DNA from: Methanothermococcus okinawensis | GTDB lineage: Archaea > AGJL01 > Methanococci > Methanococcales > Methanococcaceae | Direction: 5' to 3' | DNA: 6,330 nucleotides | NCBI GenBank assembly: GCA_015661585.1 | Contig: DQVU01000231.1 | Span: forward strand, 1 to 6,330 | Shown: one piece after another, positions 1 to 4,554 of the stretch | How positions within the stretch are numbered: the stretch's first letter is position 1 | Layout: every line of letters begins with the position of its first letter | The notes under the pieces: model-generated | What the model saw: the letters and a program-made list of their open reading frames with translations, nothing else | The model's database searches: none | What the model was told of the DNA's origin: nothing | Position numbers and translations under genes: made by a program

Positions 1-621
1 CTTTATCTCCTTCATCTCCTCCAACAACTCCTTCTCCTCCTTATGCCTCCCTGCAGTATCCACTATCACCACATCCACCTTCTTCAAACGATCCAACCCC
101 TCCTCCACTATCTCCACAGGAGTCATTTTTCCAGATTCATCTCCATACACAGGTACATGTATCTTCTCTGCCAGTTGTTTCAACTGTTGATATGCAGCAG
201 GCCTGTAGGTATCTGCCCCTATTAAACCTGGCTTCAATCCCATTCTCTGGATATACTTGGCAAGTTTTGCAGCGGTGGTAGTTTTACCACTACCTTGAAT
301 ACCAACGAGAAGTATAACGTTCCTTTTTTTAGGATCTATGTTTAACTTCTGTCCTTTCTCACCAAGTAACTTTATCAACTCCTCATAAACTATCTTTATA
401 ATATGTTCCTTCTTTGACAGTCCCTTAGGCACCTCTTCATATATAGCCCTCCTCTCAATCTCCTTACTCATCTTAAGTACCAACCTCACATTTACATCTG
501 CCTGTATCAGAGCCCTTTGTATGTCCTTGATCACCTCCTTTATAAGTTTTTTATCTACAAATGTGGCATTCTTTATCTTGTTTAGAGCCTTGGTTATACT
601 CTGTCCTAATTTTTCCAACAT
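1..621 (-). CDS. srp54: Signal recognition particle 54 kDa protein SRP54, N-terminal part (cut by window edge)
   Basis: GTPase of the signal recognition particle; it binds SRP RNA and signal sequences in the cytoplasm and docks with FtsY at the membrane. The visible 207 residues cover the helical N domain (about 1-90, with ALIQADVNV at 37-45) and most of the G domain: P-loop GIQGSGKTT at 107-115, DTYRPAA at 137-143, and DTAGR (G3) at 188-192. The family is about 450 residues long, so the rest of the G domain and the methionine-rich M domain lie beyond the left edge. The ATG at 619-621 is chosen because MLEKLGQSI is a normal SRP54 N-terminus and AAGGTGA (626-632) lies four bases upstream. The motif set separates it from the related FtsY, which has a different N-terminal region. 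The gene faces away from a 542 bp gap and has no visible operon partner. Reading the motifs is direct; the role follows from the family. Confidence 0.98.
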   Translation of the reverse strand, partial: MLEKLGQSITKALNKIKNATFVDKKLIKEVIKDIQRALIQADVNVRLVLKMSKEIERRAIYEEVPKGLSKKEHIIKIVYEELIKLLGEKGQKLNIDPKKRNVILLVGIQGSGKTTTAAKLAKYIQRMGLKPGLIGADTYRPAAYQQLKQLAEKIHVPVYGDESGKMTPVEIVEEGLDRLKKVDVVIVDTAGRHKEEKELLEEMKEIK

Positions 622-625
622 ACTT

Positions 626-632
626 TCACCTT
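626..632 (-). promoter_or_regulatory. Ribosome binding site of srp54
   Basis: AAGGTGA on the minus strand matches the archaeal anti-Shine-Dalgarno and ends four bases before the ATG. It fixes the start of srp54. Confidence 0.8.
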
Positions 633-666
633 ATAACAATATCTACTTTGTTTATACTTTCTTTTA

Positions 667-677
667 TTTTATATTAA
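667..677 (-). promoter_or_regulatory. Possible TATA box of srp54
   Basis: TTAATATAAAA on the minus strand lies about 46-56 bases upstream of the ATG. A start site about 25 bases further on, near 645, would leave a short leader that includes the ribosome binding site. The surroundings are so AT-rich that chance matches are common, so this is tentative. Confidence 0.35.
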
Positions 678-812
678 AAACTACCTTAAACTCTATCAAA
701 GTGATTATTAGGATAATAATCATCGAGAATATCAACAAAAATAATAAAGAATAATAATTAAAATTAAAATAAAAAAATAAAAAAGAATTTTAACAATAAT
801 CAAAAAAATTTT

Positions 813-884
813 TCTACCTTACACTAGGCATTAGGAGATAAGAGGGAAATTTTTTTATTAATTCTACTTTTAAGAATTTTTGAA
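813..884 (+). other. Two-hairpin element, counterpart of 4212-4280
   Basis: TCT-A-CCT (813-819) pairs with AGGAGA (833-838), with one bulged A, around a loop that contains ACACT (821-825). T7-ATTAAT follows, then a perfect 6 bp hairpin, AATTCT (860-865) with AGAATT (873-878), running into T's. The first stem differs in sequence from that of the 4212 element but is still paired, which would suit a conserved structure; AT-rich background makes chance a real alternative. Confidence 0.3.
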
Positions 885-924
885 AATGATGATCATTATA
901 ATAAAAATCATAACATAACAAAAA

Positions 925-933
925 CTATATAAT
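925..933 (+). promoter_or_regulatory. TATA-like box before the candidate small RNA
   Basis: CTATATAAT preceded by an A-rich run resembles an archaeal BRE plus TATA element. The expected start about 25 bases downstream falls just before stem 1 of the candidate RNA. The box is seen in the sequence; promoter function is inferred. Confidence 0.35.
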
Positions 934-954
934 ATTCATCTTACTGGGCACATA

Positions 955-1076
955 GATAAAGATAAGAAAATCTTATTCTGACATTCACAGTATGAAGATA
1001 TTCAGAGAATCATTCTCCTTCAATCTTCTTTCAAAATTTATTATCATACCTAAGATGATACAAGTTTTTTATTTTT
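955..1076 (+). ncRNA. Candidate small structured RNA, about 120 nt
   Basis: This stretch has the parts of a free-standing archaeal RNA gene. Upstream, CTATATAAT (925-933), preceded by an A-run that could serve as a BRE, predicts a start near 950-957. Stem 1 pairs ATAAGA (962-967) with TCTTAT (971-976). Stem 2 is a long dyad: GAAGAT (994-999) pairs with ATCTTC (1023-1028), and GAGAAT (1005-1010) pairs with ATTCTC (1012-1017), separated by a symmetric 5x5 internal loop. Stem 3 pairs TATCAT (1042-1047) with ATGATA (1055-1060) and is followed by T6-A-T5 (1065-1076), which looks like an intrinsic terminator. The stems are AT-rich, so chance is not excluded and stability at high temperature is doubtful. 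A 28-codon ORF (992-1078) overlaps it but has no ribosome binding site. I do not recognise an RNA family. Confidence 0.35.
1042..1076 (+). terminator. Hairpin with U-rich tail
   Basis: A perfect 6 bp inverted repeat, TATCAT and ATGATA with a 7-base loop, is followed after CAAG by T6-A-T5. T-runs alone can terminate archaeal transcription, so the tail on the plus strand is the stronger part of the evidence. No plus-strand protein gene lies upstream, which is why it points to a non-coding transcript. Confidence 0.45.
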
Positions 1077-1163
1077 AAAACCTTTTCCTTATTTTTTATC
1101 TTATTATTTTTTATAATTATTCTCATTATTTTTAACCATTACTTATTAAAAGCAGTTATCATC

Positions 1164-1721
1164 TCAAATATCCCCCCATCTTTTAAATAAATTGTTTGAA
1201 ATACCTAAGTTATCTAGCACCCTTCCAACGACAAAATCCACTATATCCTCCACACTCTTAGGTCTCCCATAGAATGCAGGAATAGGTGGCATAATAACAA
1301 CTCCCAACTTAGACAACTTCAGCATATTCTCAAGATGTATAGAACTTAAAGGCATCTCCCTAGGCATGAGTATTAACTTCCTTCCCTCTTTAATCGCCAC
1401 ATCACATACCCTACATATTAAATTGTTACTGTACCCATTTGCCACTGCAGAGAGCGTCTTCATGGAACATGGCACAACTACCACACTGTGAAATATATGA
1501 GAACCAGAGGCTAAGGGGGAGAAAAAGTCGTTGTTCTCGTAGTACTCATGGGAGAGATCTATAAGATGGTTGATATCTACATCTAACTCATGTTCTATTA
1601 TTTTTTTACCTGACTCAGAGACTATCAGAGATGTCTTTATACCCTTCTCCCTAAGTACCTCTAATAGTCTCTTTGCATAACATACCCCACTTGCACCTGT
1701 AATACATACCACTACTTTCAT
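1164..1721 (-). CDS. ubiX: UbiX-family flavin prenyltransferase
   Basis: Predicted to join a dimethylallyl group from dimethylallyl phosphate to FMN, giving prenylated FMN, the cofactor of UbiD-type decarboxylases. The 185 residues match the usual family length (about 190). Visible signatures are GASG at 9-12 (flavin-binding loop), VPCSMKTLSAVANG at 83-96, the K111 region followed by PREMPLSSIHLENM at 120-133, MPPIPAFYGRP at 144-154 with the expected tyrosine Y151, and R167 near the C-terminus. All the key positions I can place are present, so the enzyme looks active. In archaea the likely client is the UbiD-like decarboxylase of the modified mevalonate pathway, but no ubiD is in the window. 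It lies 68 bp downstream of lysR on the same strand and could be co-transcribed with it. The start is the only ATG before GASG; the site before it, GGGGGAG, is purine-rich but unusually close to the ATG. Confidence 0.95.
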   Translation of the reverse strand: MKVVVCITGASGVCYAKRLLEVLREKGIKTSLIVSESGKKIIEHELDVDINHLIDLSHEYYENNDFFSPLASGSHIFHSVVVVPCSMKTLSAVANGYSNNLICRVCDVAIKEGRKLILMPREMPLSSIHLENMLKLSKLGVVIMPPIPAFYGRPKSVEDIVDFVVGRVLDNLGISNNLFKRWGDI

Positions 1722-1722
1722 A

Positions 1723-1729
1723 CTCCCCC
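1723..1729 (-). promoter_or_regulatory. Atypical ribosome binding site of ubiX
   Basis: GGGGGAG on the minus strand sits one base before the ATG at 1719-1721. The other minus-strand genes whose starts lie in the window have GGTGA-type sites at 4-7 bases, so translation of ubiX may start less efficiently or depend on upstream translation. Confidence 0.45.
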
Positions 1730-1758
1730 AGTTTAGAGGATAAATAGGATATTATTCT

Positions 1759-1764
1759 AAAAAA
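1759..1764 (-). terminator. T6 run after lysR
   Basis: The minus strand carries a run of six T about 26 bases after the lysR stop codon. T-runs can terminate archaeal transcription, so part of the lysR transcript may end here before ubiX. It is short and lies in AT-rich sequence, so weak. Confidence 0.25.
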
Positions 1765-1789
1765 TTAATTTATTATTTGTAGGACATCC

Positions 1790-2677
1790 TTAACCCTCCA
1801 AGAACTCCCAGAAAGATCTCACTGCACTGGGGTTCTTAAGTTTCTTACCCTTTACTAAATACAGATACCTCGTAAGATCTAAATCCTCTATAGGGACGAT
1901 TTTCACTAAACCTGCCTCAGCAGCCTTCTTTGCAGGAATCTCAGATATAATACTTACTCCGTTCCCTTCAGAGACTGCAGTTATTATGGAGGAGTTACTT
2001 CCAAGTCTCATCACTACGTTGAGATCCATTATGGAGTACCCCTTCTCATTCAGAGCCTTTATTATAATCTCTCTTGTACCAGAACCCTCTTCTCTATCTA
2101 TATAGTCTTCCTTCATTATGTCAGAGAGTGTTGCTATACCTTTCTTGGCCAATCTGTGGTTTGGAGGTACTATCAGTACTAACCTATCTTTTCCTATTAT
2201 CAGATGCTCGTAATCTTTATTGTAGAGGTAACCAACTGCTATAATATCGACAGAGCCATTTTCCAATAGTTTAAAACACCTTTTAGAGTCTGTTATCTCT
2301 ATGTCGAAGTCAACATCCTTATATTCTCTTTTGTAATCCATTATTATACTTGGTAGAATATGCTCTCCTGGAGTTGTACTTGCAGCAATTTTGATAATTC
2401 CCTCTGGGTACTCGTGAAGTGACTTAATACGTTGCCTTGTAGATTCTATAAGTTCCAGTATCTTTTTAGCACTCTCGTAGAGAATTTGGCCTTCAGGAGT
2501 TAACTCTACACCTTCTGGAGTTCTGATAAATAATTGGGTATCGAAGTACTTCTCAAGGGTTGAAATGTGGTTACTTACAGTACCTTGGGTAATACCAAGT
2601 TTTTTCGCAGCCTTGGAGAAACTCTTCGTCTTCGATGTAGTTACAAAAGTTTTGAAGTAGCTTATCTTAGGATCCAT
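1790..2677 (-). CDS. LysR-family transcriptional regulator
   Basis: A 295-residue DNA-binding regulator of normal LysR length. Residues 1-60 form the winged helix-turn-helix: FSKAAKKLGITQGTVSNHI (20-38) is the helix-turn-helix and LEKYFDTQLFIRTPEGVELTPEG (41-63) the wing with the typical LF.R...G..LT.EG pattern. A linker helix runs to about 90, and residues 92-290 form the periplasmic-binding-protein-like effector domain, starting IIKIAASTTPGEHILP and including EGSGTREIIIKAL (197-209), a motif I associate with CysL/CysB-like members. The effector cannot be read from sequence. The start is fixed by AGGTGA (2682-2687), four bases before the ATG. It is divergent from the DUF2304 gene and upstream of ubiX; a LysR-type palindrome lies at 2716-2730 in its own leader or promoter. 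LysR proteins are common in bacteria and also occur in methanogens working with archaeal promoters; the regulon here is inferred only. Confidence 0.95.
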   Translation of the reverse strand: MDPKISYFKTFVTTSKTKSFSKAAKKLGITQGTVSNHISTLEKYFDTQLFIRTPEGVELTPEGQILYESAKKILELIESTRQRIKSLHEYPEGIIKIAASTTPGEHILPSIIMDYKREYKDVDFDIEITDSKRCFKLLENGSVDIIAVGYLYNKDYEHLIIGKDRLVLIVPPNHRLAKKGIATLSDIMKEDYIDREEGSGTREIIIKALNEKGYSIMDLNVVMRLGSNSSIITAVSEGNGVSIISEIPAKKAAEAGLVKIVPIEDLDLTRYLYLVKGKKLKNPSAVRSFWEFLEG

Positions 2678-2681
2678 ATTC

Positions 2682-2687
2682 TCACCT
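2682..2687 (-). promoter_or_regulatory. Ribosome binding site of lysR gene
   Basis: AGGTGA on the minus strand, four bases before the ATG, decides the start. Confidence 0.75.
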
Positions 2688-2715
2688 ATCAGTTATATCA
2701 ATATCCCTTTATACT

Positions 2716-2730
2716 TTGGTTTTAGGCCAA
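2716..2730. promoter_or_regulatory. LysR-type operator candidate TTGG-N7-CCAA
   Basis: A perfect 4+4 inverted repeat, TTGG then CCAA with 7 bases between, contains the T-N11-A spacing typical of LysR binding boxes. TA-containing flanks extend the symmetry imperfectly. It lies 39-53 bases upstream of the lysR ATG and about 10-20 bases downstream of a TATA-like sequence for lysR, so it would overlap the transcription start, which suits autorepression. Seen in sequence; binding is inferred. Confidence 0.4.
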
Positions 2731-2737
2731 TATAGTT

Positions 2738-2768
2738 TATATTTAAAGTATAAATAGTATTTAAAGTT
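2738..2768. repeat. Direct repeat TATTTAAAGT x2 in the divergent promoter
   Basis: TATTTAAAGT occurs at 2740-2749 and again at 2758-2767, 18 bp apart start to start. On the minus strand both copies read ACTTTAAATA and overlap the expected TATA region of lysR. They could be regulator sites, or duplicated TATA-like sequence in AT-rich DNA. Confidence 0.4.
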
Positions 2769-2827
2769 ATAGGAGGTTATTAATATTATTAATAATTATA
2801 AAAATTATAAAAATAAGTAACATACTG

Positions 2828-2837
2828 ATATAAATTT
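2828..2837 (+). promoter_or_regulatory. Possible TATA box of the DUF2304 gene
   Basis: ATATAAATTT ends about 30 bases before the ATG at 2868, which would put the start site near 2855-2860 and leave a very short leader containing GTGAT (2860-2864), a partial ribosome binding site. Tentative because of the AT-rich context. Confidence 0.4.
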
Positions 2838-2867
2838 ATAGTATGGACAATAGGGTAACGTGATACT

Positions 2868-3212
2868 ATGCAACTTATCCAGATACTTGCCTTAGTTTTT
2901 GCAATCTTTGCAATGTTCAAAATAATACTACAAGTTAAAAACAGCGAGATAAACATAGAGTCTGCTATATTCTGGATATTTATCTGGATGTTGGTTATAC
3001 TTATGGTGGTATTCCCCCAAACTATGAGTTATCTGGCCACATTAACTGGTGTGGGGAGAGGGGTAGATGTTGTAATATACTTAGCCATTATAATACTATT
3101 CTATCTACAGTACAGATTGTATATGAAGATGGAAAATATCGAGAGAGAAATCACCCTCATTGTAAGGGAGATCGCTATATTGGAGAAGGAAAAAAAAGAT
3201 AGAGAAAAGTAA
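2868..3212 (+). CDS. Small membrane protein of DUF2304 type
   Basis: A 114-residue membrane protein of unknown function. Three hydrophobic segments are visible: about 2-22, 32-50 and 66-85. Between the second and third lies GVGRGVDVVIYL (61-72), the glycine/arginine/aspartate signature that makes me assign DUF2304. After the third segment residues 87-113 are highly charged, rich in E, K and R with regularly spaced I/L, and probably form a cytoplasmic coiled coil. In other genomes DUF2304 genes commonly sit next to GT2-type glycosyltransferases and are thought to be accessory membrane parts of lipid-linked sugar transfer; no glycosyltransferase lies in this window. The ATG at 2868 is the first in frame, supported by GTGAT (2860-2864). 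The gene is divergent from lysR and so could be under its control. Family call fairly sure, function unknown. Confidence 0.85.
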   Translation: MQLIQILALVFAIFAMFKIILQVKNSEINIESAIFWIFIWMLVILMVVFPQTMSYLATLTGVGRGVDVVIYLAIIILFYLQYRLYMKMENIEREITLIVREIAILEKEKKDREK

Positions 3213-3229
3213 TAGATATAATCTTATCT
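3190..3229. terminator. Shared terminator region between convergent genes
   Basis: AGATA (3214-3218) and TATCT (3225-3229) form a small hairpin in the 18 bp gap between the two stop codons. On the minus strand it is followed by T8 (complement of 3190-3197), a good archaeal termination signal for the nitroreductase. That T-run lies inside the last codons of the DUF2304 gene. In the plus direction there is no T-run, so DUF2304 transcription may read into the antisense of the nitroreductase. Confidence 0.45.
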
Positions 3230-3230
3230 C

Positions 3231-3818
3231 TTATATTCCAAGGGGAAATACATAGAGTGCCTTTTCATCTGGCCCACATTCAACAACTTCCTCCACGTAT
3301 TCATCGTAGAATGCACCTACTGCCACTGTACCTACACCTAACGCTGTGCTTTGAAGGTATATATTCTGCCCAACATGTCCTGCCTCCATATGGACGTATC
3401 TCACACCTCGTTCTCCATATATGGAAGTGGTACGCCCATAAACAGCTGTTATCACTAAATTAGCCTTTGCATCTAAAACCCATCTCTGATTTATACATGC
3501 TCTGTACAGTTGATAACTGAAATCACCCTCTTTAATCACTTTGAGAGAGTGATTGATAGGTATATAACGGTAGACTCCAGGTTTTAAGTTTTCTACCTCT
3601 TTTACAACGACGTATATTTCCAGAGGGTATGTTGCACCTGCACTTGGTGCAGATCTAAACTTCCTCTCAGGTTCTGTTATCCCCTGTGCTGCCCATAGGA
3701 TCTGGGAGAGATCCTCAAGTTTTAAAGGTTTATCTGAGTATTCCCTTACAGATCTCCTTTTAAATATCGCCTCTTCAAGGGACATGTTTCCGTAAATTCT
3801 TGGTTCTGGTAGATACAT
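3231..3818 (-). CDS. SagB-like nitroreductase-family oxidoreductase
   Basis: A 195-residue flavin oxidoreductase of the nitroreductase superfamily, closest by motif to SagB-type dehydrogenases. FMN-binding KRRSVREYSDKPL lies at 20-32; APSAGATYPLEIYVVVK (57-73) is the SagB-like signature; LKPGVYRYIP at 78-87; and the C-terminal HMEAGHVGQNIYLQSTALGVGTV at 143-165 is the second flavin/dimer motif. These enzymes act as dimers with FMN and NAD(P)H; in methanogens another reductant such as F420 is possible. SagB proteins proper oxidise azolines made by YcaO cyclodehydratases, but no YcaO, peptide or transporter gene is nearby, so a stand-alone redox role is more likely and the substrate is unknown. 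The start is supported by AAGGTGA (3826-3832), seven bases upstream; Met12 is the alternative but lacks such a site. It converges on the DUF2304 gene. Confidence 0.92.
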   Translation of the reverse strand: MYLPEPRIYGNMSLEEAIFKRRSVREYSDKPLKLEDLSQILWAAQGITEPERKFRSAPSAGATYPLEIYVVVKEVENLKPGVYRYIPINHSLKVIKEGDFSYQLYRACINQRWVLDAKANLVITAVYGRTTSIYGERGVRYVHMEAGHVGQNIYLQSTALGVGTVAVGAFYDEYVEEVVECGPDEKALYVFPLGI

Positions 3819-3825
3819 TTCTTCT

Positions 3826-3832
3826 TCACCTT
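3826..3832 (-). promoter_or_regulatory. Ribosome binding site of the nitroreductase gene
   Basis: AAGGTGA on the minus strand, seven bases before the ATG, selects Met1 over the in-frame Met12. Confidence 0.75.
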
Positions 3833-3870
3833 AGTGATCTCTTTCTTTCTATGTATTAATTCTAACTCTC

Positions 3871-3880
3871 TCTATAAAAG
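3871..3880 (-). promoter_or_regulatory. Possible TATA box of the nitroreductase gene
   Basis: CTTTTATAGA on the minus strand would start transcription near 3850 and leave a leader of about 30 bases. A second candidate, TTTATATTTTT (3933-3943), would give a leader of about 100 bases that contains the unusually GC-rich patch at 3893-3911. I cannot choose between them from sequence. Confidence 0.35.
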
Positions 3881-4211
3881 GATAACAAGTAGAGGGAGTA
3901 TCGCGGTGATCAATTATTGTCCTTTGTATAATAAAAATATAAATAATAACATCCCTTATTAACTTTATTTTTCCATCAAAGTAAATAGTTTTAAAAATAA
4001 ACCCCTAGTTCCCACTAGTAATTAAAAGAATTATAAAAATAATAATTATTATAATGAAGAAAATAATAAAAATACTTGATAATGAAAAAATGACCAATCT
4101 ATTTTCTTTTTTTAACAACTTCTCCATTATTTTTACCTTCAAAATCAAAAAATAATATTAAATAAAATAACACTGTTAATATCTAATAAAAAACAAAATA
4201 TAATCCTTATC

Positions 4212-4280
4212 CTCTGGACTACACTGTGTACTGGAGAATTGGGCAGGATTTTTATTAATCTTCCTTCTCAGAAGTTTTTT
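4212..4280 (+). other. Two-hairpin element, counterpart of 813-879
   Basis: CTCTGG (4212-4217) pairs with CTGGAG (4231-4236), including two G-U pairs; nested within, TACA (4220-4223) pairs with TGTA (4227-4230), leaving a two-base bulge and a three-base loop. The DNA core TACACTGTGTA (4220-4230) is a perfect palindrome. Then follow T5-ATTAAT and a second small hairpin, CTTC (4260-4263) with GAAG (4271-4274), before T6. The order ACACT, GGAGA, T-run, ATTAAT, hairpin, T-run is shared with 813-884 in the other large gap, at roughly 60% identity over about 65 columns by hand. Function unknown. Confidence 0.3.
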
Positions 4281-4554
4281 ACCTTTTTATTAATTTTTGT
4301 TATTTTTACTATAATTATTTTTATTATTATTTTTAATTATATTTTTAAAAGATTATATTTCCATTATTTTTTAACTATCACCTTGATGGGAAGTAGGTTT
4401 AAATACAATAATAAAAAGGTGTTAAATAAAGTAACATATAAAACGATATCCAAGGGTTGTACTTAGATTTACCATCCATACCTTAAAGAAGTTCGTAATA
4501 CTGTCACTGTTAGAAGGATTTTAGCAACCTTAGAAAGTTTTCTATTTACTTCCA

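Larger units (their letters stand above)
622..1163. other. AT-rich intergenic region between srp54 and ubiX
   Basis: No convincing protein gene is seen in this 542 bp gap. It holds the srp54 promoter (622-690), an A-rich stretch (740-810), a hairpin element at 813-879 that weakly resembles one at 4212-4280, a structured plus-strand block at 925-1078 (possible small RNA) and a T-rich stretch leading to the end of ubiX. Most of the rest is low-complexity A/T sequence in which I see no function. Small RNA motifs such as complete C/D boxes were looked for by eye and not found. Confidence 0.8.
3819..4554. other. AT-rich intergenic region between nitroreductase and hel308
   Basis: No convincing gene is seen in this 736 bp gap. 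It contains the nitroreductase promoter area (3819-3945), a hairpin with CTAGT (4005-4009) and ACTAG (4014-4018) around a TCCC loop, a hairpin element at 4212-4280 with T-runs behind it, and long A- or T-rich stretches. Two short plus-strand ORFs (4054-4155, 33 codons; 4239-4466, TTG start) lack good ribosome binding sites and are probably chance. The last 100 bases before hel308 are less AT-rich, but I recognise nothing in them. Confidence 0.8.

Noticed and set aside
521..754. 77-codon plus-strand ORF running out of srp54
   Set aside because: It is antisense to the srp54 N-terminus and continues into AT-rich spacer; its composition is that of a shadow frame.
886..981. C/D box guide RNA suggested by ATGATGA (886-892) and CTGA (978-981)
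   Set aside because: The boxes are about 85 bases apart, longer than the usual archaeal C/D RNA, with no internal C'/D' pair and no terminal stem.
992..1078. 28-codon ATG ORF within the candidate small RNA
   Set aside because: No ribosome binding site before the ATG and its last codons are the T-rich tail. Kept only as an alternative reading of the structured block.
2771..2816. GGAGGT followed by an open stretch in the lysR-DUF2304 intergenic region
   Set aside because: A strong ribosome binding site is present, but only ATT codons follow at the right distance and the frame closes after about 11 codons; no start codon.
4054..4155. 33-codon ATG ORF, lysine-rich then phenylalanine-rich
   Set aside because: No ribosome binding site, composition set by A/T runs, no family resemblance. 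Chance ORFs of this length are expected in such DNA.
4239..4466. 75-codon plus-strand ORF with a TTG start and a hydrophobic N-terminal half
   Set aside because: The hydrophobic stretch is what T-rich DNA encodes by default (F, I, L, Y), the start is TTG with only GGAG two bases away, and the second half looks like translated A-rich sequence. It also overlaps the hairpin element.
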